This document shows, piece after piece, positions 9,254 to 19,300 of a stretch of 42,334 nt of DNA. The stretch is from an uncultured Clostridia bacterium. Its GTDB lineage: Bacteria; Bacillota; Clostridia; Christensenellales; UBA1242. The notes under the pieces were generated by a model, which was given only the letters and a program-made list of their open reading frames with translations, was not told where the DNA came from and did no database searches. Position 1 is the first letter of the stretch, and the number at the start of each line of letters is the position of its first letter. The stretch covers positions 1-42,334 of the forward strand of contig CAMYXB010000001.1 of assembly GCA_947303145.1 (NCBI GenBank), given 5' to 3'. Both the position numbers and the translations under genes were made by a program.

Positions 9254-9630
9254 CTCTCCACCCTATAAGTATATATCGGCCTACTACCTAGGCACCTTAT
9301 CTCGAAATAACTTAACTCAAAATCTAATTCCACTCTGTAAAAAGCCTCCTCCTCGCCAGATTTAGCATAATCTTTGGAATAAAATATGGTGGCGTCTGTG
9401 CCATAGGTGAAGTCCTCACCTGTCAACAAGTGCATGGCATCGCCATATCCCGTCTCGCCAAGGTGATATGCGAGAAGATAGTTCTCGCTCTCCAGCATAA
9501 AGAAACTCTCCGCCCTTGCCACATCGTTTCTCCTCGAGGCAAAAGACAGTGTGGAGAACATGGCGACAGACACAATGGATATGACAGCCATGGCTATCAC
9601 TACCTCAAGCAGAGTAAATCCCCTCCTCAT
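9250..9630 (-). CDS. Minor type IV prepilin (pseudopilin)
   Basis: This 126-residue prepilin has a very short leader, MRRG, then the class III motif FTLLEVVIAMAV with Glu at mature +5, one hydrophobic helix (to about 27) and a small soluble domain with a Tyr-rich C-terminus. I place the start at the ATG 9628-9630, because it forms an ATGA overlap with the previous gene, as at three other junctions of this operon. The frame extends upstream to GTG at 9642, but that codon leaves no room for the AAGAGG ribosome site. Predicted to be processed after G4 and inserted as a minor subunit. Confidence 0.88.
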   Translation of the reverse strand: MRRGFTLLEVVIAMAVISIVSVAMFSTLSFASRRNDVARAESFFMLESENYLLAYHLGETGYGDAMHLLTGEDFTYGTDATIFYSKDYAKSGEEEAFYRVELDFELSYFEIRCLGSRPIYTYRVER

Positions 9631-10481
9631 CTTCCTAGACACCTCTTTTTGCCCATCAATCTACAAGATGAGGCTAGTCTTAGCACCTCTTCTCTATCTA
9701 TTGACACTTTTTCGCATATATCAAGTGAGGTGAGATTGAATTTTCTGTCAAAAGTTATTCCACTAGAGGAATAATAATCTTCGAAATCACTAATGGCACA
9801 CAGAGCCATATCCTTTGTCTTTAATTTAAGAGAAATATCACTCTCCATCTTTTTGCCCTTGCTAGATATGACAGACTGAAGATAATCTGTCGCCACATCG
9901 TCCTCTCTCTCTGGCAGATGCATCTGACCTACAGGCACATCTCTCACCATACCATATATGGACAACTTCTCTCCCCTATCGAAAACAATTGCGTTTGCCT
10001 TGTGTGACAAATTGGTGGAGACATATTGAGAAAGCAGTTTGGAGTAAAAAGTGAAGCCATTTATAGTGATGCCCATATCACTAAATGCTGAGGATATTTG
10101 AAATAAATATGACTTCTTGACTGCACTGAAGGCATATGTGGTGATGCCACCTTTGTTGCAGATAATATGCTTGTCGCACACGAGAGAGGAGTCTCTGTCA
10201 TAGAGCAAGTTAAATTTTGTGACAAAATTTTCCTCTTTCTTAAATAGCGAATATGGCACAGATATAAGTCCCACACCAATAATGAAATCTGGTAAAACAA
10301 CTATGTGACTCTCTCTTGCCAGTTCCTCTCTGACACCTCCACGAATGGTATTGTCAATAATGGACTTGAAGTCCTTGCAGTCGGCATAATGGCTGTCAAA
10401 AGAAAGGGCTCGGCTCTTCTTCGCGCCTCTTGTGTCCACAATCTCTACACAAAAAGAGAAAAAATTGAAATAAATAATCAT
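9627..10481 (-). CDS. Pilus-operon protein, possibly PilM-like
   Basis: This 284-residue, mostly soluble protein lies between two prepilin genes with ATGA overlaps on both sides, so it is almost certainly part of the pilus machine. The general pattern recalls the actin-like PilM fold: an early acidic-strand segment (CVEIVDTRG), a middle VLPDFIIGVGLISVPYS segment where PilM has its membrane-facing strand, and later a SSAFSDMGITINGFTF segment like the PilM 'l...Gl.v..vd....al' turn. The phosphate-binding loops are not convincing and no PilN or PilO is encoded nearby. Treat PilM-like as a weak hypothesis; the safe call is a conserved-position pilus assembly protein of unknown fold. Confidence 0.7.
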   Translation of the reverse strand: MIIYFNFFSFCVEIVDTRGAKKSRALSFDSHYADCKDFKSIIDNTIRGGVREELARESHIVVLPDFIIGVGLISVPYSLFKKEENFVTKFNLLYDRDSSLVCDKHIICNKGGITTYAFSAVKKSYLFQISSAFSDMGITINGFTFYSKLLSQYVSTNLSHKANAIVFDRGEKLSIYGMVRDVPVGQMHLPEREDDVATDYLQSVISSKGKKMESDISLKLKTKDMALCAISDFEDYYSSSGITFDRKFNLTSLDICEKVSIDREEVLRLASSCRLMGKKRCLGR

Positions 10482-10945
10482 GACAAAACTCCAAAATCAC
10501 AAAGATAAGTAGAAGTGGGGAAAGAATTAAATGAAATAGTAGCGTTAACAAGCCAGCCGCTTCTCTCAAAAGACACCTCTCTCACTGTGGACAGCATTCT
10601 CTTCACAGTTTCCCCACGAGCAAACTGGCAAGTAAGTATGCGAGAAGATGAGTCAAAGCGGAGAGAAAAGTCTCCCGCCTCGCTAGAGACGGTGATAGTG
10701 TCACTCGCCACTAAAGACAACGTATATCCCGGCAAAGAATGATGACTGACAAAAGTATCTATGGTAGATAAAACATACAGACGCTCTGTCATCGACAGGG
10801 CGTCATCTCGCTGTTTGCTAGAAAATTTAGACGCCAGAGATATAAAAGATATAGACATAGACAAAGCCACGACTGTGAGAGTCATGGCTATGACCATTTC
10901 TAATAAAGTAAACGCTTTTTTATCTCTTAATGCACTAAATATCAT
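10478..10945 (-). CDS. Minor type IV prepilin with Ala at the cleavage position
   Basis: This 155-residue prepilin has the leader MIFSALRDKKA, then FTLLEMVIAMTLT with Glu at mature +5 and a hydrophobic helix to about residue 37. The residue before the cut is Ala (A11) instead of the near-invariant Gly. Prepilin peptidases of this family tolerate Ala, usually with lower efficiency. The soluble domain is Ser-rich and beta-like. ATGA overlaps join it to both neighbouring genes. It resembles ComGF/GspJ-sized minor pilins, but I cannot assign a subtype. Confidence 0.85.
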   Translation of the reverse strand: MIFSALRDKKAFTLLEMVIAMTLTVVALSMSISFISLASKFSSKQRDDALSMTERLYVLSTIDTFVSHHSLPGYTLSLVASDTITVSSEAGDFSLRFDSSSRILTCQFARGETVKRMLSTVREVSFERSGWLVNATISFNSFPTSTYLCDFGVLS

Positions 10946-12042
10946 GGCTGTATAGATTGTTTGACATCGTCCATGAGTTTCTTAGCCCTCTTGACAGACA
11001 AGTCACTCTTGACCTTGAAAAGCAAGGGAATACTCTCATATTTTCTCACACTAGACATATCTTCCACAGGGATAGGAGTGCCCTCGTAGTCCTTGGCAGA
11101 CAACTTGTAGTATATCTTGAGACCATTTTTGCCCATGGTAGTAATCTGTGCATATTTGACATTCTTATACACGAAGGTTTCGGCACTCTTAGTCTTGGCA
11201 GACTTGAATCCAATGGACTCGAAGTATTCCTTGATTTCCTTAAACTTGGCCCTAGTCTCCTTGTGCACTCTCCTCAATCTCTCATCAAAGGTGAGCCTCT
11301 TCGAACTAAAAGCATCAGACACCTCTGTCTCCTCTTCAGGCTCATCTTCAAGTTCTTCTTTTGATTCTTCTTGAAGTTCCTCTTGAGGCTCCTCTTTCTT
11401 CTTTTCTTTCTTCTCGACAGACTTTTCCTGCTGTTTTGGCTCCTTTTTAGGCTCCTTTTTGGGTTTCTCGGCTTCTTTATCTACTTCTTCCTCAGCCTCT
11501 TCCTCCTCGAGTTCGACTTCTTCTTTGTCTTGAGTGGGGAAGTCAGAGAGATATTCCTCATAGCCTCTCCTTAGAACAAGAGAAGCACAGAAAACCTGCT
11601 TGAAAGTGAGCCACAATATGACCAATTCTAGCAGCATAAGGAAACCCAGCACTGCAGCATAGATGCCAGAGAAGGCCAAGATATACACTGCAAAGAATGA
11701 CAACTGCAGAGCGATGGCAAAGACTGACATCAGCATAGACACCACACCTACTATGGCTCTGTGATTCCTTCCAACAAGGAGCAGGACAAGGAGCAATAGA
11801 GACGATAAGATACCTATATACAGCCACATTCCAATGATAGTAATCAGCACATCACCGCCAAAAGAACAAGTGATGGCTCGTGACAATATGCTAAGCACTG
11901 TCTCAAATGAACAGAAAGAGCCCGTGGTCGAGACCCATATCGCTGTCCATAATGCAGACAGAGAGATCAGAGCAGACACAAAGGACAAAAAGTAGTCCAA
12001 AGAGCGAGGATTGACTATCCCATACATTTTTTTATTTCTCAT
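10942..12042 (-). CDS. Membrane protein with Glu/Lys linker and C-terminal globular domain, in pilus operon
   Basis: This 366-residue protein of unknown function has four predicted membrane segments (about 17-38, 63-92, 98-122, 126-155). A cytoplasmic-type low-complexity linker of Glu, Lys and Pro (about 172-240) follows, then a compact domain (about 250-362). The domain contains a KIYYKLSAKDY strand block, a VEDMSSVRKYESIP segment and a FKVKSDLSVKRAKKLMDDV helix. I have seen similar C-terminal domains in uncharacterised Clostridia proteins but know no name for it. I start at the ATG 12040-12042, preceded by AAGGAAG at good spacing, rather than at the TTG at 12075. It lies second in the operon, after the major pilin, and overlaps the next prepilin by ATGA. 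A scaffold or regulatory role in pilus assembly is inference. Confidence 0.85.
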   Translation of the reverse strand: MRNKKMYGIVNPRSLDYFLSFVSALISLSALWTAIWVSTTGSFCSFETVLSILSRAITCSFGGDVLITIIGMWLYIGILSSLLLLVLLLVGRNHRAIVGVVSMLMSVFAIALQLSFFAVYILAFSGIYAAVLGFLMLLELVILWLTFKQVFCASLVLRRGYEEYLSDFPTQDKEEVELEEEEAEEEVDKEAEKPKKEPKKEPKQQEKSVEKKEKKKEEPQEELQEESKEELEDEPEEETEVSDAFSSKRLTFDERLRRVHKETRAKFKEIKEYFESIGFKSAKTKSAETFVYKNVKYAQITTMGKNGLKIYYKLSAKDYEGTPIPVEDMSSVRKYESIPLLFKVKSDLSVKRAKKLMDDVKQSIQP

Positions 12043-12095
12043 GTTTTTCTTCCTTTTCTTCAACGATAAACCCAAGTGTTATTGAGTCTATACCA

Positions 12096-12491
12096 TTATG
12101 GTTGTGATGGTGCTTCTTCTATGGTGTAGACGTAGTAGCCATTGAAGGCGTCCGCATCAAGCAGGGTGAGTGTATACCCTGTCCCCACTGTGATGGTCTC
12201 TTCGCTCCATGACCATTGTCCGTCATTAGAGACGACCAGCTTGTATGCCTTCTGTCCAGAGGCGAGATTGTCCACACTGCTAAGAATGGCATCTTTCTCT
12301 GCCACTAGGTCTGCACTATCTGCATATTCTGCAGAATAAGCATAATAGGCGTTGCGTAGATTGGTCTGCAAGGCGGCCTCTTCTGCCTTCTTAGTAAGTC
12401 CTGCGAATGTGGGGATAAGTATGGCAGACAAGATGCCAATGATGGCGATAACAATGACCAGTTCTACTATCGTAAATCCTTTCTTCTTCAT
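12096..12491 (-). CDS. pilA: Major type IV pilin (PilA / ComGC-like)
   Basis: This 131-residue prepilin has the leader MKKKG, cut before FTIVELVIVIAIIGIL, with Glu at mature +5, then the long hydrophobic alpha-1 helix and a small C-terminal domain (about 45-131) rich in Ala, Tyr and Asp, with no Cys pair. It is the first gene of the operon, has the best ribosome site (AAAAGGAGATG) and sits directly behind the operon promoter, which fits the most abundant subunit. A 53-base gap separates it from the next gene, unlike the tightly overlapped genes downstream. That gap could allow differential expression, although I see no clear terminator in it. Confidence 0.95.
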   Translation of the reverse strand: MKKKGFTIVELVIVIAIIGILSAILIPTFAGLTKKAEEAALQTNLRNAYYAYSAEYADSADLVAEKDAILSSVDNLASGQKAYKLVVSNDGQWSWSEETITVGTGYTLTLLDADAFNGYYVYTIEEAPSQP

Positions 12492-12533
12492 AATTCATCT
12501 CCTTTTAGCACTGTATAGCACTTAGATAATATA

Positions 12534-12563
12534 ATAATAGTATAATTCTCACACGCATGTCAA
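12534..12563 (-). promoter_or_regulatory. Predicted promoter of the pilus operon
   Basis: On the minus strand, TTGACA (12558-12563) is followed after 18 bp by TATTAT (12534-12539). A TACTAT at 15 bp spacing overlaps it. Transcription would start near 12527 and give a leader of about 36 nt containing the AAAAGGAG site of pilA. All genes to pilB could be read from here. Confidence 0.65.
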
Positions 12564-12683
12564 ACGGATTTATCCATTTTTCGACAAAAAGTTGAGAAAT
12601 ATCTAGAATAGTATGTGTATCATATATGCAAATATTCTCCTTACACATCTCTTCTCCCATTCTAGTGATGAGGGGGAGAAAAA

Positions 12684-13271
12684 CTATATCTCTCTCCTTG
12701 CCTCCACAGCACGAGAAAGAGTGACCTCGTCAGCATATTCCATATCACTGCCCATAGATATGCCTTGGGCGAGTCTAGTCACTTTCACAGCGAATGGCTT
12801 CAAAAGACGAGAGATATACATAGCCGTGGCCTCGCCCTCTATGTCGGGATTGGTGGCCACTAGCACTTCGTCAAAATCTCCGCTATTCACTCTCTGCAAG
12901 AGTTCCTTCAGTCTAATATCCTCAGGGCCCTTATTGTCGAGGGGGCTAATACAACCATGCAGAACGTGATAAAGGCAATTAAGCCCCTTGACACGCTCCA
13001 TGACGGAGATGTCCTTGGGGTCCTTGACTACGCACAAGAGCCTACTACTCCTCGTGGAGCAGATACTGCACACTTCTCTCTGACAAAATCCACCACAGAC
13101 AGAGCATAGACCTATACTGCTCTTCGCCTCCAAAATGGTGTGGGCTAAATTGTCCACCCCCTCCTTGTCGCACGACAGCACGTGATAGGCATACCTCTGA
13201 GCAGTCTTGTATCCCACTCCAGGGAGAATCATAAAAGAACCAATGAGTTTTTCAATCAAATCGTTTTCCAT
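12684..13271 (-). CDS. recR: Recombination mediator protein RecR
   Basis: This 195-residue protein helps load RecA at gaps with RecF and RecO. It has an N-terminal helix-hairpin-helix (LPGVGYKTAQRYAYH, 16-30) and a zinc finger C56-x2-C59 ... C68-x2-C71. A Toprim domain (about 78-170) carries the family segments YHVLHGCISPLDNKGPEDI and ATNPDIEGEATAMYI, and the C-terminal Walker-B-like EYADEVTL is present. Length is normal (about 198). I start at the ATG 13269-13271; a longer frame opening with TTG at 13310 would begin upstream of the predicted promoter. There is no Shine-Dalgarno before the ATG, consistent with a leaderless message. A dnaX-ybaB pair, the usual upstream neighbour, is replaced here by the giant gene. 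Confidence 0.96.
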   Translation of the reverse strand: MENDLIEKLIGSFMILPGVGYKTAQRYAYHVLSCDKEGVDNLAHTILEAKSSIGLCSVCGGFCQREVCSICSTRSSRLLCVVKDPKDISVMERVKGLNCLYHVLHGCISPLDNKGPEDIRLKELLQRVNSGDFDEVLVATNPDIEGEATAMYISRLLKPFAVKVTRLAQGISMGSDMEYADEVTLSRAVEARREI

Positions 13272-13276
13272 AAGAA

Positions 13277-13335
13277 AATAATAGCACAAGTCGAGCGTTT
13301 TTTCAATCAAAAATACACTACCCTGCGCTATTATT
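13277..13335. repeat. Inverted repeat between the giant gene and recR
   Basis: AATAATAGCACA (13277-13288) is complementary to TGCGCTATTATT (13324-13335) over 12 positions with one G-U pair, with 35 bases between. In a transcript reading out of the giant gene it would form a long stem closing just before TTTTCTT, so it could act as the terminator of the giant gene. The left arm overlaps the recR -10 box. Confidence 0.5.
13278..13306 (-). promoter_or_regulatory. Predicted promoter placing the recR start at its ATG
   Basis: TTGAAA (13301-13306, minus strand) and TATTAT (13278-13283) are separated by 17 bp. A start seven bases after the -10 falls at 13271, the A of the recR ATG, so the mRNA would be leaderless. 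No ribosome-binding sequence precedes that ATG, which agrees. Confidence 0.55.
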
Positions 13336-13350
13336 TATTATATCGAATTA

Positions 13351-16300
13351 CTACTGGATAAACCTATATTCACGTGTTAGTTGATAAATATAATTAACTT
13401 TATCTGGTATATTGCCTAAAATCCAACTAAGAACTTTTGATAGTAGCAATCTTGCAGCAAGCCGTTCATACCATTTCATGTCCCTAAGATCATCTTTGGT
13501 CGGTTTGCCAGCGACTATCAACGACCACCACTGAGAATCACAATGCCCTCCTTTTGTCCCAGGACCAAAGTAAATGCTATAATAATTTTCCCAACTTTCA
13601 GCCGTCATGCAAGCATTAGCAAAATAAGTCCCGCCTTCTTTGTTAAACTTTATTTTTGTTGGTCTCCCATCTGAATTAATATACTCTCTGACACACCAAA
13701 CACTAAAGCCAGGTTCTTGATTTGCATGGTTCCTGATTTCATTAGGGAACAACTTGCCAAGAAGCTTGCCGTCTCTTCTACTTTGAAGGTTGCCAGAAGT
13801 CCCTTTCATATCACTACCGTTTTCCACAGCATAGAATTCGTCTCGCCCTTTATACATCGAAATCATATAATCCGCAGTATTACCCAAATCACAAGTTATA
13901 GATCTAATTGTAGAATAAATAGGTTTAGTGAAATAAACAGGGAATGTTTCGTTAAGCCATGCTCCTATCTTTCGTAAAGGCCAACCCCAATCTACAGTCG
14001 CTTCTCCTGGCCATACCACAACTCTATGAGTTTTATACCAGAAATGTAGGTAATCGAGTGAATATCTATTGACATACTCACATGTAAAACCAATACTGCG
14101 TCCACTAATATTTGTGAGCCAACCGGTATCAAATCCACCTCTCGTATCAATTTGACCATTACCTTTGACGTTGTAAGTAGTAATCATTCCACCTATCCAC
14201 AAGTCGCCCTCAACAAGCATTCCAGCTATATCATCATCAGCCAAAACGAATTCTCTTGCCCTTATGGCTAGTCCGTAAACATTATATTCTTTATCATCAA
14301 TCTTAACTTTTTCATCACCTTTGAGGGAATCAAACGATTGACGAATTTCCAAAACATGATTGTTTTGAATTATATCTCCATTTACATCTATATTCACTTT
14401 TCCTAAACTATAAATCCCTGGTGTGAGACAGAAATGGACCTTGTCAGGCTTGGATGGAGTTTTGGCTAAATAATTGTTATAATCTCTTGCGACATAATAG
14501 CCATTGCTCAAAGCGTAAGAATAATCACTAGACACATTCTCAGAATTTACTATTTCGTTGTCTTCTATTACTCCGCTATTTAGAGTAATTGTAGAGTTTT
14601 CGCTTCCATAGACTGCGCCACCAAATCCTGCAGTGGAGTTGCGGGTTATATACCCACCAGTCAAGACCAATGTGCTTTCATTGACATACACACCGCCACC
14701 ACTTTTTGCCGCAAAGTTGCCGGTAATATTGGCTCCCGCGTTTACTTTGAAAGTCGATGATTGTCCGAAATACACGCCACCACCATATTCAGTCGCAAAA
14801 CTTCCCTCTATGAATCCATTATTAAAAATCACAGTAGAATCTACTATATAGCACCCAGCGCCATAAGAAGCCCTGCCATTACTAATTGTAAGATTATTTA
14901 GTTCGATGTAAGGGCTAGAATCTATAAACATAGCCCCTCCTAAATCACTTAATTTCGGGCTGGATGTTCTACCATTATTTAGAGCCCCTGCTATAGATAG
15001 ATTTTTACAATTGCTCATGTATACACAATCTCCACGTAGAGAATGTGGATTATCACCATCTTTGCCATCAAATTCTTCACTATAAGTTCCTGTGACCTCA
15101 CCTAGATTGATAGAGAGAACTCCACTATTATCAGCAAAATGTAATTCAGATAAATATACACCACCACCATACTTAGCATTATTACAATTGATAGTTCCAC
15201 TCAAGTCGATGTCAAGTCCCTTTAAATCCACATCTGAAATGCTACCAACAGCCAATCCTCCGCCATATGTAGCAGAATTACCTATGATTTTGGCACTTTT
15301 TCCTTGAGTAAATGTGACGCCACCTATTTGTGCGGCTAAATCTAAATACACTCCACCACCTTTTCCCCCAGCAGTGTTAGAAGAGATTTCTCCTGCGGTG
15401 AAATTGAGCACCCCAGAAGCGACATACACGCCAGCACCATTCAATGCCATATTTTCACTTATCACAGACTTGGAGCTATCGTCTTCGTCTGAACTTCCTA
15501 TATTAACAATAGCATCATTTTGTAGTATCGCTATACCACCACCAAAACCATAATCTGATGTCAGTTGCGTTGAATCATTAATGACTTTCTTGTATCTCTT
15601 AAAATCTTGAACTCCGCCATTGTGACTTATCTTTGTCACACCCATTAAGGTTATAGTGCCATGTTCCACTGCTATGGCTCCACCTTTAGGGGATCCACCA
15701 CCGACATAGTTGTCTTTGAAAGCAAAACTGGTGATTATAAGGTTAATTTTTTCATCTTCTGGAGTATCTGGAGCATCTTGCACATTGTAATACAATCCAC
15801 CACCGACTAGGGCATAGTTGCCTATTATTCTAGCATTGACAACAGACGAATCATTATTGCCCTTAAACTCCGCATTCGTTTTAAGATTCTTGATGTATAA
15901 TCCACCACCATTGGCATTCTTGGCAATGTTATTCTCTATCTTGGCATAATTGCCCAAATTAATAGTTCCACCATCGACATAAATACCACCACCACCAACT
16001 TGATTAGGATTTGCTACATCTGTCCCTGCTTCTCTATCTCCCACTGACTCATTGTATGAGACTTCGGCATTACTCATGTTAAGTGTGCCACCCTCTGCTA
16101 CAAAGATGCCACCACCATTGATAGCCTTGTTCCCTTTAGGATTTTCTTTTTCATCTTTGCCTCCGATTTGGGCTCCAGATCCTTCTAGGCTTAATATTCC
16201 GCTGGCGATATAGACACCACCACCATTACCATACTGAGTCTTCTCTCCCTCGTTGGATACGGCTTCGTTGGACATTATCTTGGCTTTCTGTGTAATAGAC

Positions 16301-19300
16301 AAGGTTTCTGTCACCGCATCGCCAATATCCACATACAAGCCGGCACCATTAAGGGCCTTGTTGCCAGTTATTGTAGTATCTGAGCTAAAGCCTGAATTAC
16401 TTGAGGAGTCAGCATTATAGCAAACATTTCCGCATTTGATGTAAATGCCACCGCCACCTCCGACATAAGGATTATCTCCCGTATTATATACTCCCTCGCC
16501 ATTATTTACAGAATTGCCTTCCACAGTGACGATCATGAATATGATCTTGCGAGCATTGATATACATGCCACCGCCATTTCCGTCTGCACTGACCACTCCA
16601 TTCTCGACTGCAGCATTGGCTATATTCTTCGAAATGGTGACATTCTCAAGTTTTACATTGAGACCAGTTTTGGCATCAGGATTGTCGAAATACACACCAC
16701 CACCGTTGGCAGAAGAGTTGTTCGCTATATTAGTAGGCTTATTACCATTCGCCCTCAGGATAACGCTATTGTTCTCACCCTGTGACTCGGCATTTGAGAA
16801 CAATCCGCCACCGTTTAATGTAGCTGAGTTATATGACAATGTTCCACCAGCCATATCTAGTATGGCAGATTCTGCAATATACACACCACCGCCATTTTCT
16901 GAGGCGTAGTTGTGTGATACATTGCCTGTTATATTAACCTTGCCAGCGATAGCATACACACCGCCACCATTTTTGGCTGAGTTGGAATAGGCATCAGCTG
17001 TGGCTACCTCTTCGCTTTCGCCATCGCCTATATTTCCACTAATATTGAGCTCGGATCCCTTGCTGAACACAGCACCGCCATTTTCGGCTGTATTGCCAGT
17101 GAATTCTCCGCCTTCAATATTGACTTTAGCATCCTGTGCCACATAGATAGCACCACCATCGGTGGCCTCATTTGAAGTGAATGCCACTGAACCAAAGGTG
17201 GTCCCTTTAGACTCCACGACATACATGCCACCGCCATTTGTGGCTGAGTTTGACTCAATAGTTCCATTACTTATGGAGATGTCGCTATTCTTTGCCACGC
17301 ATAGTGCACCGCCGTTAGTGGCTGAGTTGTGTGTCAAAGTTCCACTAAGGCTGAATGATGAGACAGCCTCGAGATACACACCACCACCATTAGTAGCATA
17401 GTTATATGAGATAGTGCCGGATATATCCACATTGCCACCATTGGCATAGATTCCACCGCCATTAGTGGCTGAATTGGAATGATTCTCGTCATCGGCTGTT
17501 GTAGATTTATCCTCACCTATTATGGCGCCCTCACCTATGACTATCTCTCCGTCTAGTGAGTATACACCGCCACCATTATTGGCGATATTGCCATATATTG
17601 CTCCGCCTTGCATGTCAAGAGTAGCAGAAGTTGCTACATACACACCGCCACCAAGAGCGGTGACTTTATCCTCGCCCTCTATTGTGGCTGTGCCATTAGA
17701 GGAAATCTGTGCTTCATCATTTATGTTGAGAGAGCCAGATTCGACATACACGCCAGCGCCTTTTGTGGCATAGTTGCCACTTACCTCGGCATCACTACTC
17801 AATGTAGTGTTGCCCTCAGAGTATACACCGCCACCACAATCGGCTTTATTGCCACTTATTGTAGCATGAATTGTGGCTGTCATACCACTGCCGACAAATA
17901 TGCCACCAGCATTTTCACTGGCTGTGTTGCCTGTGACTTTAACGCCACTAGGTATCTTGACTGCACTACTACCTGCTAGATATAACGCTCCGCCATCACG
18001 TGCATTGTTGCCTGTAAATGTAGCATCGCTATCTTCAGTAAATGTGAGTGTGGCATCACCGAGATATATTGCTCCGCCATTCGCAGGAGTGGTGGAGTTG
18101 CCAGAGATATTGACACTCTTGCCTATTGTAAGTGAACCACGAACTATGGCTATGGCTGAGCCATCACCTGTGGCAGTGACACCAGATATAGTGATGCCAT
18201 TCAGCACTGTCTGACCACCATCTATGTATATCGCTCCACGAGTGACGGTGCCTGTAATGGAGACATTCGACACGGTCTCAAGTTTTCCAGCTTTTACATA
18301 TACCAGTCCATTAGATGCTGTGCAAGTATTCTCTATGGTGGTGTTCTTTATGGTGGTATCACCGCCATCTACATAGACAATAGAGCCATTGACATTGCCA
18401 GAGATATTGCCAGAGATATTGCTGAACGACACTTGATTGGCTGCCCCGTCACCTTTGCCTAAGAATAGGTGTCCTGCCTTCACTGTGATGAGAGGCGAAG
18501 TGCTACTGTATGAGCCATTGTCGAACTTGACATTGTAGATGTAGAGAGATGTGTTGGCGCTATTAAGCTCCAATCTCGCCTGCATCTGCAGTCCGTCATA
18601 ACTTCGAGCGGTGACAGCTATCTGCCTCCACTTACTATCTTGTGTCTCAAGGGACACTCTATTGATATATTCTTGAGAGAGGTTGAATGAACCGGAAGTC
18701 AAGTTGACCACAAATTCCTCTTCTCCGCTACCGGTTATTTGTGCCAGACCATCGATTGCCTCATACTCAGAAGCCAGATTGATGTTCTCGAGCAAGACCA
18801 CGTCTATATGTCTATAGCCATTGGCATAATCTGCACTTAGTGAGGAGAGTGCCTTCTCTAATGTGATGTAATATCTTATGAATTCCTTATTATCACTACT
18901 ATTGTAGAATATCTTGGCGACCTTCCTCATGCCTATGATGACGTCATAATGTGCTGTGCCGTCATCAGATGTGAGGGAATCTTTGTAATCCAAAACGAAA
19001 GCATATTCATTGCCATTTGCATCTATACCACAGAATAGTCTGTCGTCTGCAAATCTATCCGCTATCCTATGGTCATACTTGGCTATAATGGTGTAGCAAG
19101 CATTAAAGGCATAATCGAGTTTGAGATTGATAGGCTTGTCGTTGAGGGCTGTGTTGTATCTACCGTTGACAAAGATATAACTATTGAGCATAGAGCCATT
19201 AGGTGTGTAGTAGTCTATGAGATACACATTGTCTTGAATATGGAGGGCAGAACTGAGAGCCTTATCCTCAGGCTTTTCGTCTGCCTTGATGGTGGAGACA

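Noticed and set aside
12043..12075. TTG start for the membrane protein in the pilus operon
   Set aside because: The extra codons contain the AAGGAAG ribosome site of the ATG at 12042.
13272..13310. TTG start for RecR giving thirteen extra residues
   Set aside because: RecR homologues begin near MxxxLIExLI, and the extra codons overlap the predicted promoter.
14171..18876. CRISPR-like or satellite interpretation of regularly spaced CACCACC words
   Set aside because: They are in frame with one ORF, vary at third codon positions and have no constant repeat or spacer length.
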